Position numbers and translations under genes: made by a program. Under the pieces are notes generated by a model. That model saw only the letters and a list, made by a program, of their open reading frames with translations, was not told where the DNA came from and made no database searches. A stretch of 44,944 nucleotides of DNA, taken from contig JABBOE010000013.1 in the NCBI GenBank assembly GCA_019351955.1, positions 1-44,944 on the forward strand, given 5' to 3'. Position 1 is the first letter of the stretch, and the number at the start of each line of letters is the position of its first letter. Shown in pieces: positions 19,823 to 28,410 of the stretch. The stretch is from Pseudomonadota bacterium (GTDB taxonomy: Bacteria > Pseudomonadota > Gammaproteobacteria > Burkholderiales > Burkholderiaceae_C).

Positions 19823-20272
19823 ATGAACCTCAAGACACGCATTCAAGACGACATGAAGGCGGCAATGCGCGCCAAGGAGGCTGAGCGTCTGGGCACGATA
19901 CGCATGCTGTTGGCCGCGATGAAGCAAAGAGAAGTCGACGAGCGCGTGGAGTTGGACGATCCTGCCATCGTTTCCATCATCGACAAGATGATCAAACAAC
20001 GGCGAGACGCGATCACGCAATTCGAAGCTGGCAACCGGCTCGATCTCGCCGCGAAGGAAGGTGCTGAAATCGCGGTACTGGAGCCCTATTTGCCTGAGCG
20101 TTTAAGTGGGGATGCGCTCGATGGGGAAATACGAGCCGCGATCAAAGACACTGACGCGAAAGGCCCACAGGAATTGGGCAAGGTGATGGGCATCCTCAAG
20201 TCTCGCCTGGCTGGACGGGCCGATATGGCACAGGCATCGGCACGCGCCAAAGCTCTTCTCGGACAGGCCTAA
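19823..20272 (+). CDS. GatB/YqeY domain protein
   Basis: This 149-aa, helix-rich protein belongs to the YqeY family, which resembles the tRNA-binding tail of GatB. Its precise role is not established. Typical segments are MKAAMRAKEAERLGTIRMLLAAMKQREVDERVEL, MIKQRRDAITQFEAGNRLDLAAKE, and the C-terminal GKVMGILKSRLAGRADMAQASARAKALL. The start is ATG 19823 (MNLKTRIQDD); the track ORF begins earlier, inside the terminator. No Shine-Dalgarno sequence is visible, because the terminator T-run occupies that position. It converges on folE2 with a 6-nt gap. Confidence 0.92.
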   Translation: MNLKTRIQDDMKAAMRAKEAERLGTIRMLLAAMKQREVDERVELDDPAIVSIIDKMIKQRRDAITQFEAGNRLDLAAKEGAEIAVLEPYLPERLSGDALDGEIRAAIKDTDAKGPQELGKVMGILKSRLAGRADMAQASARAKALLGQA

Positions 20273-20278
20273 TCAACC

Positions 20279-21088
20279 TCAGCGGAGGGCTTCCCTACGC
20301 GCATCACCCTCGATACGAGCGTAAGCCGAGTGGTTGTGGATCGACTCGAAGTTCTCCGCTTCAACCACAAAATGCTCGATGCGCAGATTCTTTTGCACGC
20401 GTGCTGCGACGTCGCGCACCAAATCCTCCACGAACTTGGGGTTTTCGTAGGCGCGCTCGGTAACGTATTTTTCGTCGGGCCGCTTGAGAAGGCCCCAAAT
20501 TTCGCAGGACGCTTCTTCCTCTGCAATGCGAATCAGTTGCTCAAAAGCCAGCGGCTCCAGAAGGTCAACCGCGATGGTGATATGTGACCGCTGGTTGTGC
20601 GCACCGTAATCCGAGATTTCCTTCGAACATGGGCACAGCGCCTTCACCGGAACCTGCACGCTTGCGGTAATTTGTGTCTTGGGGCCATCGACGCGCGCGA
20701 TCCAGACAGCCTCGTAGTCCATCAAGCTTTGTACCTTGCTCACGGGAGCTGTTTTGCGTATGAACAGGGGAAAACGAAATGCAATCTGCCCTGCGTCCGC
20801 CTGCAAACGTTGGCGCATCGTCTGCGCCAAGGCAACAAGCCCGGTATGGTCCAGCGGTTCGACCAACCCCTCGAGCACTTCGACGAAGCGCGACATGTGA
20901 GTGCCTTTCTTATTGGCCGGCAGTGCCACATCGGCATCGATCATGGCTACCGTTGCCTGCGCGCTTCCGTCAGCCATACGCACGACCAGTGGATAGCGCA
21001 GGCTTTTCACCCCTACACGCTGAATGGCGATACAACGGTCATCTGTGCCGCTCTGAATATCGGGAATAAGTTCGAAAGGTTTGTTCAT
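20279..21088 (-). CDS. folE2: GTP cyclohydrolase FolE2 (type IB)
   Basis: FolE2 converts GTP to 7,8-dihydroneopterin triphosphate, the first step of folate and queuosine precursor synthesis. It is the metal-flexible alternative to FolE. Family features include [31 protein letters not shown], with the active-site cysteine and neighbouring residues, and a central [13 protein letters not shown] place the start at ATG 21088 ([12 protein letters not shown], 269 aa); ATG 21118 (MSERT) is an alternative, and neither has a clear ribosome-binding site. It follows dxs in the same direction, an arrangement I recall from other Burkholderiales. Confidence 0.93.
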   Translation of the reverse strand: MNKPFELIPDIQSGTDDRCIAIQRVGVKSLRYPLVVRMADGSAQATVAMIDADVALPANKKGTHMSRFVEVLEGLVEPLDHTGLVALAQTMRQRLQADAGQIAFRFPLFIRKTAPVSKVQSLMDYEAVWIARVDGPKTQITASVQVPVKALCPCSKEISDYGAHNQRSHITIAVDLLEPLAFEQLIRIAEEEASCEIWGLLKRPDEKYVTERAYENPKFVEDLVRDVAARVQKNLRIEHFVVEAENFESIHNHSAYARIEGDARREALR

Positions 21089-21211
21089 GGTCGGGACCGG
21101 TCTCGTCCGCTCAGACATGGACGACAAATGTGGATGACTGAGTTTTGACCAATTATCGTGGCCAACCCTATTCCTTCGCTTGCCGGCGAGTAAGCCCCGC
21201 TCACACGAACC

Positions 21212-23125
21212 TTAAGCATTGGCCGCGCGTTGAATTGGTCCAGGTAGGTCACCCACGATGTCAGGAAATCGGGCATGAATGCTGTGCAGGAGACCCGCCG
21301 CGTCGAGGCCGATTGCGGCCGTAATTTGGACAGGGTCACCATGCTCGAGCCAGGCATCCGGCAAACCCAGGCTTAGGACGGGCGTGTGCGAATCCCGCGC
21401 CTGCAACGCCTCAATGCAAGCTGAACCTGCGCCCCCTAGTACCGCGCCCTCCTCCACCGTCACGAGGGCGTCGTGGGTCTGCGCCATTTGGTGTAACAAC
21501 TCGATATCCAGTGGTTTGATGAATCGCATGTTCACCACTGAAGCATCCAGTGACTCGGCAACTCTCAAGGCCGCATACAGAACTGGTCCAAAAGCGAGTA
21601 TGGCAATGCGCCGGCCGCTCGGAGCCTGTGATGCTCGCCGCAACTGGGCGCGGCCAACAGTCAGCGCGCCCATATCGGCGCGGTTAACCTGAGCCCCCAC
21701 CCCGGCACCACGCGGATAGCGCACAGCCGATGGTCCGTTCAGGCTGTACCCGGTACAAAGCATCTGTCGGCATTCCGCTTCGTCAGCTGGCGCCATCAGT
21801 GTGACATTAGGCAGGCAGCGCAGTGCCGGTATGTCAAATGCGCCGGTGTGCGTTGGGCCATCAGCCCCCACCACCCCGGCGCGGTCGATTGCGAAAAGGA
21901 CGGGCAAGTTCTGTATGGCGACATCATGGATCACCTGGTCGTAGGCTCTTTGAAGAAAGGTGGAGTAAATGGCGACGATCGGTTTGAGTCCCTCGCACGC
22001 CAGACCCGCTGCGAACGTGACGGCATGCTGCTCGGCAATGCCCACGTCGTGATAGCGGCCGGGGTACTTCTGGGAGAACTCAACGAGGCCGGACCCCTCG
22101 CACATCGCCGGGGTGATGGCGACCAAGCGATCATCCTTGGCCGCCATGTCGCAAAGCCATTGCCCGAAAACCTGCGCGTAAGTGGGTTTGGGTGCCACAG
22201 CGGGCGGCTTGATTCCCTCAACCGGGTTGAAGCGGCCTGGGCCGTGGTACGTGATGGGGTCGGCCTCGGCCAACTTGTACCCGTAGCCTTTCTTGGTCAC
22301 AACGTGGAGCAACCGCGGTCCGCTTCGCTCGCGCAGGTTTTGCAGCGTGGGCACAAGTGCGCTCAAGTCGTGGCCATCGATTGGGCCGATATAGTCGAAG
22401 CCGAACTCCTCGAACAGCGTGCCGGGCACCACCAGGCCCTTGGCATGCTCTTCTAGTCGTCGTGCCAGTTCGAACAGGGGCGGAGGAGCAACTTTGAGAA
22501 CTTGTTTGGCCGCATCTCGCGCGCTTGCGTAAAAGCGGCCCGACAGCAGGCGCGCCAGATAGCGATTAAGCGCTCCGACGGGAGCCGAGATCGACATGTC
22601 ATTGTCATTGAGCACCACGAGCAAGTCCGCCTCGGGGTGCACGCCGGCATTGTTCAACGCCTCGAATGCCATGCCACCCGTCAACGCGCCGTCGCCGATC
22701 ACGGCTACCACCTTGCGTCGTTCGCCTTTACTATGCGCAGCCAGCGCCATGCCAAGCGCTGCCGAGATCGACGTGGATGAGTGCGCTGTGCCAAACGTGT
22801 CATAGGGAGACTCTTCGCGGCGCGGAAACCCAGAAATGCCGCCATACTGGCGCAATGTTCCCATCTGCTCGCGCCGACCCGTCAGAATTTTGTGCGCATA
22901 GGTCTGATGGCCTACGTCCCACACCAAGCGGTCCTGCGGAGTATCGAACACGTAGTGCAGAGCTACCGTCAGCTCCACAGTGCCCAGATTTGATGACAAA
23001 TGCCCGCCAGTACGCGAGACCGTGTCAAGAATAAACTGCCGCAATTGCTGCGCCAGTTGCGGCAATTGATCGGGTTTGAGCCGGCGCAAGTCGTGCGGAT
23101 CTTGGATACGGCTGAGTAGTTCCAT
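21212..23125 (-). CDS. dxs: 1-deoxy-D-xylulose-5-phosphate synthase
   Basis: DXS condenses pyruvate and glyceraldehyde 3-phosphate, using thiamine diphosphate, to begin the non-mevalonate isoprenoid pathway; its product also feeds thiamine and pyridoxal synthesis. The 637-aa protein has the thiamine-binding segment [21 protein letters not shown]...[10 protein letters not shown] near residues 150-190. A transketolase central domain follows ([38 protein letters not shown]), then a C-terminal domain. ATG 23125 is 2 nt after the ispA stop, so the genes form an isoprenoid operon. Confidence 0.97.
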   Translation of the reverse strand: MELLSRIQDPHDLRRLKPDQLPQLAQQLRQFILDTVSRTGGHLSSNLGTVELTVALHYVFDTPQDRLVWDVGHQTYAHKILTGRREQMGTLRQYGGISGFPRREESPYDTFGTAHSSTSISAALGMALAAHSKGERRKVVAVIGDGALTGGMAFEALNNAGVHPEADLLVVLNDNDMSISAPVGALNRYLARLLSGRFYASARDAAKQVLKVAPPPLFELARRLEEHAKGLVVPGTLFEEFGFDYIGPIDGHDLSALVPTLQNLRERSGPRLLHVVTKKGYGYKLAEADPITYHGPGRFNPVEGIKPPAVAPKPTYAQVFGQWLCDMAAKDDRLVAITPAMCEGSGLVEFSQKYPGRYHDVGIAEQHAVTFAAGLACEGLKPIVAIYSTFLQRAYDQVIHDVAIQNLPVLFAIDRAGVVGADGPTHTGAFDIPALRCLPNVTLMAPADEAECRQMLCTGYSLNGPSAVRYPRGAGVGAQVNRADMGALTVGRAQLRRASQAPSGRRIAILAFGPVLYAALRVAESLDASVVNMRFIKPLDIELLHQMAQTHDALVTVEEGAVLGGAGSACIEALQARDSHTPVLSLGLPDAWLEHGDPVQITAAIGLDAAGLLHSIHARFPDIVGDLPGPIQRAANA

Positions 23126-23127
23126 GT

Positions 23128-24126
23128 TTAATGATTCCTGGACACGATGCGGTGCGCAAGTGCGGTTAGATGCCCAGCGCGCGCGCGCTGGGCAGGGGGC
23201 AGCGCCTCAATCGCACCTAACGCCTCGCCCAGCAGTTGCCGAGCCAGGGCCCAAGCCCGCTCCAAGCCCAAAAGTGTCACGAAGGTGGCCTTGCCCTGCT
23301 GCGCGTCTTTGCCAGCGGTTTTGCCCAGCGTGGCCGAATCGCTGCTGGCGTCGAGCACATCATCCACAACTTGGAAAGCCAGGCCAATTGCATCGGCATA
23401 GCGCCTGAGCAATTGCTCACAATGCGCGGTGACAGGGTCGATGAGGATCTCGGTGCTCCCGCATGCCAGTCCCATCAGCAGGCTTGCCTTGACCAACGCG
23501 CCCGTCTTGCGCCGATGCATGTTGGTCAGCGCGTTCGCACCAAGCATATGCCCAGTCGCGGCCAAATCAATAGCCTGCCCGCCTGCCATGCCATCGGCAC
23601 CAATAGCCCCTGCCAACAAGGCGCAAAGGCGCGCTTGTACCACGGGCGGCACCGCAGGGTTGGACGTAAGGACCTCAAATGCACGGCTTTGCAGCGCATC
23701 TCCAGCCAATAGTGCCATGGCTTGCCCGAATTGCACGTGCACCGTAGGCAACCCACGGCGAAGGATGTCGTTGTCCATGCAGGGCAAATCATCGTGCACT
23801 AAGGAGTAGGCATGAACGAGTTCGACCGCGCATGCCGCAGCGTCCAGCGCCGCGGGTGCACCATTGAAGCATTCGCCCGCTGCCCACACCAACAGGGGCC
23901 GTATACGCTTGCCCCCAAGGGCCGCCGCATAGTGCATTGCCTCGGCCAAAGCGGGGCTGACCGCAGAGTACCCGGGAACATGATGCTCAATCAACGACTG
24001 AATTCGCGCAACATGTGTATGCACCCAGGCGTCGAACGCAGGCTCTGCATCCTGCAATGCGGCTCCCGAATGATCCCAGTCTCGCATCATTGAAAGACTT
24101 GCGCTAGGCGCATCAGAATCCGGCAT
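23128..24126 (-). CDS. ispA: Polyprenyl (farnesyl-type) diphosphate synthase IspA
   Basis: This enzyme extends dimethylallyl diphosphate with isopentenyl diphosphate to geranyl and farnesyl diphosphate. Both aspartate-rich motifs are intact: DDLPCMDND (first) and DDVLD (second), together with [16 protein letters not shown] and HAYSLVHDD. The track ORF begins at 24180 and overlaps xseB. I prefer ATG 24126, just after the xseB stop (24131), giving 332 aa. That is still about 30 residues longer than usual, so ATG 24090 (MMRDWD) is also possible. xseB, ispA and dxs form a compact operon. Confidence 0.93.
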   Translation of the reverse strand: MPDSDAPSASLSMMRDWDHSGAALQDAEPAFDAWVHTHVARIQSLIEHHVPGYSAVSPALAEAMHYAAALGGKRIRPLLVWAAGECFNGAPAALDAAACAVELVHAYSLVHDDLPCMDNDILRRGLPTVHVQFGQAMALLAGDALQSRAFEVLTSNPAVPPVVQARLCALLAGAIGADGMAGGQAIDLAATGHMLGANALTNMHRRKTGALVKASLLMGLACGSTEILIDPVTAHCEQLLRRYADAIGLAFQVVDDVLDASSDSATLGKTAGKDAQQGKATFVTLLGLERAWALARQLLGEALGAIEALPPAQRARAGHLTALAHRIVSRNH

Positions 24127-24130
24127 ACCA

Positions 24131-24391
24131 TCAATTACCGGAGGCGCGGTCATTTGCATAGGGCTTGAGCTCTGTTCCATCCAGCATCTGGATCTGCTGC
24201 TCCACCGCTTGGAGCTTCTCGCGGCAATAACGCAACAGGCCGGCTCCGCGCTGGTACGACTTCAGTGTGTCATCAAGGCTCATCTGACCGGATTCGAGTT
24301 GCTGCACAAGTTGCTCCAGCTCCGCCGTGGCGTCCTCGTAACTGGCGGGCTGTGCATCGACCAGGGTCTGTTTGCGCGTAGTTGCATTCAT
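24131..24391 (-). CDS. xseB: Exodeoxyribonuclease VII small subunit
   Basis: XseB is the small helical subunit that binds the XseA catalytic chain in the single-strand-specific nuclease ExoVII. The 86-aa product contains [50 protein letters not shown], which covers the whole family domain. It is the first gene of the xseB-ispA-dxs run and is divergent from the Rieske oxygenase gene. Confidence 0.95.
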   Translation of the reverse strand: MNATTRKQTLVDAQPASYEDATAELEQLVQQLESGQMSLDDTLKSYQRGAGLLRYCREKLQAVEQQIQMLDGTELKPYANDRASGN

Positions 24392-24537
24392 GGCTGTAGC
24401 GGGAATGCCGCCGTGAACCGAATCAACGGATGCGGCAGGGCTGGCTCAATCAAGGGAAAAGGTGATACGGCATTTTATCGGCTGGGGCGCAAGCCATACT
24501 GGCAGGCATAGCCAACCTCGGAATAGCCGGGGCGGTC

Positions 24538-24543
24538 TACAAT
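24538..24543 (+). promoter_or_regulatory. Candidate -10 box upstream of the Rieske gene
   Basis: TACAAT lies 46 nt before the ATG at 24590 in the xseB/Rieske divergent spacer, but no convincing -35 box is found 17 bp upstream. The spacer also holds a small hairpin (CCTCGG/CCGGGG region, near 24516-24532). Confidence 0.25.
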
Positions 24544-24589
24544 TGACTTGCGTTATTTATTTGATTTTTCAGGAGATTTGAAGCCCATC

Positions 24590-25699
24590 ATGTCGGATTT
24601 GAGCGTGCATCTGGCCCCGAGCAAAACCCAACTGCCGGTCACGGCATATTTTGACGCCGAGCTTTATGCGAAGGAGAAACAGCTCATCTTCGATGGCGGG
24701 CCACGCTATCTCGGGCATGAACTCGCCGTGCCGAACGCCGGTGATTACTATGCGCTGCCCCACGAAGGCGACGGTCGCGTGCTACTGCGCAATGCCGCAG
24801 GGTCGGTTGATCTGCTCTCCAACGTGTGCCGTCACCGCCAAGCCGTCATGCTCAAGGGACTCGGTCAGACCGGCCGCAATATTGTTTGCCCTTTGCATCG
24901 CTGGACCTACAAGTTCGATGGCGAATTGATTGGCGCGCCCCATTTCGACGAAGACCCCTGCCTGCATTTACAGCGCTACGCCCAGCCACAAAGTTGGAAC
25001 GGGCTTCTTTTCGAATGCAACGGCTTCGATGTGGCACAAGCATTAGCGGGCTTGCAGGCGGGCGCGTACCTCGACTTCAAGGGTTATGTGCTTGACCACG
25101 TCGAGATGCACCAATGCGACTACAACTGGAAGACATTCATCGAGGTGTATCTGGAGGACTACCACGTCGCCCCCTTCCACCCCGGGTTAGGGCAGTTCGT
25201 GAGCTGCGATGATTTGCGCTGGCAGTTCGGGACTGCTTTCAGCGTGCAGACCGTGGGCATCAACAACGCATTGAGCAAGGCCGGAAGCAAGGTTTACGCG
25301 AAATGGCACGAAGCCGTGCTCAATTTCCGCCAAGGTGTGCCGCCCGAACATGGTGCGATCTGGCTTACCCTGTATCCCAACATCATGGTGGAATGGTACC
25401 CACATGTACTGGTGGTATCGGCCTTGTATCCGCAGGGCCCGCAGAAGACGCTGAATGTGGTTGAGTTCTACTACCCCGAGGAAATCGTCGCCTTCGAGCG
25501 CGCATTCATCGAGGCTGAACGCGCCGCCTACATGGAAACCTGCACGGAAGACGATGAGATCGCGGAACGCATGGATGCTGGACGCCGCGCCTTGATGGAG
25601 CGGGGCGATGATCAAGCCGGCCCCTACCAGACTCCTATGGAAGACGGCATGCGCCATTTCCACGAGTGGTACCGCAACAAGGTGAGCGCGGCTGCATGA
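24590..25699 (+). CDS. Rieske-type aromatic ring-hydroxylating oxygenase alpha subunit family protein
   Basis: This 369-aa protein has an N-terminal Rieske domain with CRHRQAVM and CPLHRWTY, the C-x-H...C-x2-H ligands of a [2Fe-2S] cluster. The C-terminal catalytic domain carries EDYHVAPFHPG, supplying two His ligands of the mononuclear iron; the carboxylate ligand is expected further on. ATG 24590 is chosen over the track start (a TTG at 24548), and AGGAGA lies 13 nt upstream. No beta subunit, ferredoxin or reductase gene is adjacent. The same gene next to xseB-ispA-dxs is something I recall from other Burkholderiales, which suggests a conserved but unassigned cellular role rather than xenobiotic breakdown. 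Confidence 0.9.
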   Translation: MSDLSVHLAPSKTQLPVTAYFDAELYAKEKQLIFDGGPRYLGHELAVPNAGDYYALPHEGDGRVLLRNAAGSVDLLSNVCRHRQAVMLKGLGQTGRNIVCPLHRWTYKFDGELIGAPHFDEDPCLHLQRYAQPQSWNGLLFECNGFDVAQALAGLQAGAYLDFKGYVLDHVEMHQCDYNWKTFIEVYLEDYHVAPFHPGLGQFVSCDDLRWQFGTAFSVQTVGINNALSKAGSKVYAKWHEAVLNFRQGVPPEHGAIWLTLYPNIMVEWYPHVLVVSALYPQGPQKTLNVVEFYYPEEIVAFERAFIEAERAAYMETCTEDDEIAERMDAGRRALMERGDDQAGPYQTPMEDGMRHFHEWYRNKVSAAA

Positions 25700-25730
25700 A
25701 GCCGCTTTGAGGACAAAGGCTGTAAATTTA

Positions 25731-26246
25731 GCCCCCCCCCCGCGACAACGCATGGCGTTGTCGCGGGGGTTTCGCACTTGACCGACCGGAGCGGGACGGC
25801 ATGACGGCCGTCCAGACTGCCCGTGTTCTCCATGGGCGCGCCTTCGGATCGTTCCAACCCTGGTCGGCCCTTGAACCGCGGGCGCATCGTGCGCTGGCGG
25901 TCGAGCTCTCGGTACGATCCCGCGAGAGCCTCATCCACGCCGCGCTGCGCAATCACGCGGGATGCGTTGGCGTCGGCGCTGACCGGATGCCCGCAGCGCG
26001 GACAGACAGAAGCGGCCTGCGTGGGCTGGTTGTCCGGGGGAAAGTGGCCACACGCCGCACGGTCCTGCGAGCTGTGCTGCGCTGGCACGGTCCGGCTCAG
26101 ATTGCCCGCTCGCAGCGCCTTGTATGTCGAATAGTCTTTCGTCTTGCCCAATGCTGAGCGCAGGATCGCGGCATTGAACTCCGATTTGGCGGATGCGCCG
26201 TTGCGCTGCCAGCGCCCCTGCTCGTCCTGCTTGGGCCTGGCACCGG
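25731..26246 (-). pseudogene. tnpB: Decayed TnpB (IS200/IS605-type RNA-guided nuclease) C-terminal remnant
   Basis: The minus strand encodes a TnpB C-terminal region: DEQGRWQRNGASAKSEFNAAILRSALGKTKDYSTYKALRAGNL, then a zinc-finger-like block ending SVCPRCGHPVSADANASRVIAQRGV, then a tail with ETPATT. The aspartate of the last RuvC motif (SADANA) is kept. The first cysteine of the first zinc pair is replaced (SSQDRAACGH, where relatives I recall have a Cys before AAC). A TGA interrupts the frame at about 26255 and no N-terminal half can be read upstream, so the protein is dead. The frame then runs into the oxygenase gene on the other strand. No tnpA was seen. Confidence 0.75.
25737..25769. repeat. 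Perfect 15-bp hairpin ending a C10 tract
   Basis: CCCCCGCGACAACGC and GCGTTGTCGCGGGGG pair without mismatch around a 3-nt loop (ATG). The left arm uses the last five bases of a run of ten C (25732-25741), and TTT follows the right arm. It could terminate the oxygenase transcript. It could equally be the right-end hairpin of the decayed TnpB element, whose last recognisable codons overlap it. Confidence 0.7.
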
Positions 26247-26899
26247 CAGTACATCACCCTGGTGAGACCGGCCCGCGCACGGCAGCGTGCATTGGGGGGA
26301 GTTCAGCCAAGGGACATCGGTCTGGCTGCGCCGCGACCCGTCGACAACGCCAGCGCGTGATCCTGAACGGTACTCGCCGGTCGAGCCCAACGGCGACGGT
26401 AAAAGGTTCAGGTTCAGGCCGTGCCGCAGTAGCTCGAAGCCAAACCCGCGAAGGCGACCGAAAGCCGCACCACCCGCAGCGGTTAATGTGCGTCGATAAA
26501 CGAGAGTACGGCCAACACGACGACGCTTTGGCCGTTGGCGTGGCGGCAATAGCGCGTCGGCACGCCAGGCCAAGGCGGTCATATGCAACGTCGTGCCTTC
26601 ACTTTCAATGACGGCACGGCGATGGAGTTGCTGGTGGAATGTGCGGTCGGAATGGCGACCATCCCAGAGGTTCGCGAGAACCCCCGGTTCGCCCTGAAGG
26701 CAGCGTAAGCCGTGCACGCGTCATGAACTGGGGATCGCGGACGTTCCCGATCGAGGGATGGGAAGATTTCTGTCCAGAGAGAATTTGGCGCTCCGGCTCA
26801 TAAACAGAGCGCATGAAATCGGCCGAAGCCTGCGGCCGAGCAATCCAAATACCTTTCGCGAAGGCATAATCAAGGACTCCTGACCGGTGTCACCCTTCC
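26247..26899. other. Degenerate intergenic region upstream of sseA
   Basis: About 650 bp lie between the tnpB remnant and the sulfurtransferase. Both strands have open frames, but none reads like a known protein. On the minus strand the upstream part of tnpB would be expected here, and only doubtful traces (for example QTDVPWLN) can be seen. A 41-codon plus-strand ORF at 26583-26708 is the only frame with balanced amino-acid use. The sseA promoter must lie near the right end. Confidence 0.5.
26583..26708 (+). CDS. Possible small ORF or gene fragment, 41 codons, unidentified
   Basis: ATG 26583 opens a frame reading MQRRAFTFNDGTAMELLVEC and ending in FALKAA before TAA. Its composition looks more protein-like than the surrounding Arg/Pro-rich shadow frames. 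No ribosome-binding site is clear and I do not recognise the sequence. It may be the tail of a gene destroyed together with the neighbouring mobile element. Confidence 0.2.
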   Translation: MQRRAFTFNDGTAMELLVECAVGMATIPEVRENPRFALKAA

Positions 26900-27769
26900 A
26901 TGACCTACCATCACACTCTGATTTCCGCGTCGCAGCTGCGGGATGTTCTCTCAGAGGCATTTGTCGCCGACTGCAGCCACGAGCTCAGCGACCCTGTTGC
27001 CGGGGCACACGACTACGCCAGTGGCCATATTCCGGGCGCGGTTCACTTTCATCTGGATCGCGATTTGTCGTCTTCGCCCGGCCCGCACAACGGTCGTCAC
27101 CCGCTTCCGGACCGGGACGCCTTCGCTGCTTTGCTGCGTGCACGGGGCCTACGCGACGGCCAACAGGTAATCGCCTACGATCGCGCACAGGGGCCTTACG
27201 CAGCACGCCTGTGGTGGCTGCTCCGCTGGCTGGGCCATGAGCGGGTTGCCGTGCTCGACGGCGGCTGGCAGGCGTGGATCGCAGCAGGCGGAACGTCCCA
27301 AGCCGAAACGCCTGCTCCACGACCCGTTGGAGATTTTCAGGCCCGACCCGCCCTTGTTGGATTCGTTAAGGTGGACGATGTACTGGCCAACCTGCGCCAT
27401 GGCCAGCGTCTGCTCGTGGACGCCCGCTCGCCAGAACGCTATGCCGGCCAAGGCGAGACCCTTGACCCCAGGGCTGGCCATATCCCCGGCGCTGTGTGCC
27501 GCTTTTTCCGCAGCAATTTGCACAGTGACGGACGTTTCAAGCCGGTCGACGCGCTGCGCGCGGAATGGCTGGCTGTGCTGGACAAGCGCAAACCCCATGA
27601 GGTCGTCAACCAGTGCGGGTCGGGCGTATCCGCTTGCCACAACATCCTGGCTCTGGATCACGTCGGGCTGGGAGGCTCGTTGCTCTATCCAGGTTCTTGG
27701 AGCGAATGGTGCGCCGATCCTGAACGCCCCATGGTGAGCGGCACACCAATCAAGGATCCGGCGGCCTAA
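26900..27769 (+). CDS. sseA: Thiosulfate/3-mercaptopyruvate sulfurtransferase (two rhodanese domains)
   Basis: This 289-aa protein has two rhodanese domains (about residues 5-135 and 150-280). The first is inactive-type, with DYASGHIPGAVHF and the LDGGWQAW segment. The second carries the catalytic cysteine in CGSGVSAC near residue 239; the CGSGV(S/T) loop is typical of mercaptopyruvate sulfurtransferases rather than of CRKGVT thiosulfate rhodaneses. The second domain also has DARSPERYAG and RAGHIPGAV. There is no signal peptide, so it should be cytoplasmic. It transfers sulfane sulfur to thiols or cyanide. The ribosome-binding site is weak. Confidence 0.9.
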   Translation: MTYHHTLISASQLRDVLSEAFVADCSHELSDPVAGAHDYASGHIPGAVHFHLDRDLSSSPGPHNGRHPLPDRDAFAALLRARGLRDGQQVIAYDRAQGPYAARLWWLLRWLGHERVAVLDGGWQAWIAAGGTSQAETPAPRPVGDFQARPALVGFVKVDDVLANLRHGQRLLVDARSPERYAGQGETLDPRAGHIPGAVCRFFRSNLHSDGRFKPVDALRAEWLAVLDKRKPHEVVNQCGSGVSACHNILALDHVGLGGSLLYPGSWSEWCADPERPMVSGTPIKDPAA

Positions 27770-27811
27770 TCGGGCAATCGGCCCAAACTTAGTCATTTTC
27801 ACGCGCAAACG

Positions 27812-27825
27812 TTGCATCAGATCAA
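27812..27825. promoter_or_regulatory. Weak FNR/Anr-like site upstream of the first uspA
   Basis: TTGCATCAGATCAA resembles the FNR consensus TTGATNNNNATCAA: the right half is perfect and the left half has three of five matches. It lies 69 nt before the uspA ATG, and a possible -10 (TATTCT, 27853-27858) follows. Usp genes are often under oxygen control, which makes the match plausible but not proven. Confidence 0.25.
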
Positions 27826-27893
27826 AGCCTGACGGCGCCGCTAGACGCAAGATATTCTTCCGTCTTGATCTTTCGCCAACTAAGGAGCATGTG

Positions 27894-28328
27894 ATGTACA
27901 GCAAGATTCTGGTTCCCACCGACGGCTCAGCGACAGCAACCAAGGCCATTGCGCCGGCCGTGCAACTCGCCAAGCAATGCGGCGCGGCTGTGGTGGGCGT
28001 GACGGTGACGGATCCTTATCCTTACTCAGGTCTGGCCGAATCCGTGCCGATCACGGCCGACGAATACCGCGCTAGCACCACGAAGGCGGCCGAGGCGGCG
28101 CTTCAACCGTTGGTGGACGCCTGCAAGGCAGCGGGCGTGGGCTGTGAATGCGTTGTGTCCGAGGACATTCATCCCTGGAAGGCTGTCCTTGAGGCGGCTA
28201 ACGAGAAAGGATGCGATTTGGTGGTCATGGCATCGCACGGCAGACGCGGCGTCCAGGCCGTGCTCCTGGGCAGCGAGACACAAAAACTTCTTACTCACTC
28301 CCAATTGCCGGTCCTAGTGGTGCGCTGA
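27894..28328 (+). CDS. Universal stress protein, UspA family (copy 1)
   Basis: This 144-aa single-domain Usp protein starts MYSKILVPTDGSATATKA, with the conserved Asp of the nucleotide-binding fold, and ends VVMASHGRRGVQAVLLGSETQKLLTHSQLPVLVVR. The loop SHG-x9-GS is the ATP-binding motif of the MJ0577-like subgroup. ATG 27894 has AAGGAG 6 nt upstream; the track GTG is one codon earlier. A second Usp gene follows 82 nt downstream. The two have the same length and layout, consistent with an old tandem duplication. Confidence 0.92.
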   Translation: MYSKILVPTDGSATATKAIAPAVQLAKQCGAAVVGVTVTDPYPYSGLAESVPITADEYRASTTKAAEAALQPLVDACKAAGVGCECVVSEDIHPWKAVLEAANEKGCDLVVMASHGRRGVQAVLLGSETQKLLTHSQLPVLVVR

Positions 28329-28410
28329 GCATTAGACGCCGCTGCCTTTTCGTCGGCATTGCGTCACTCTGCCATCGTCGCCGGTTTTCCCCTGTTCTTT
28401 GGAGATTTTC

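Noticed and set aside
26097-26717. 206-aa minus-strand ORF as the N-terminal half of TnpB
   Set aside because: A few residues (for example QTDVPWLN) are suggestive, but no TnpB motif can be followed, so I did not extend the pseudogene into it.
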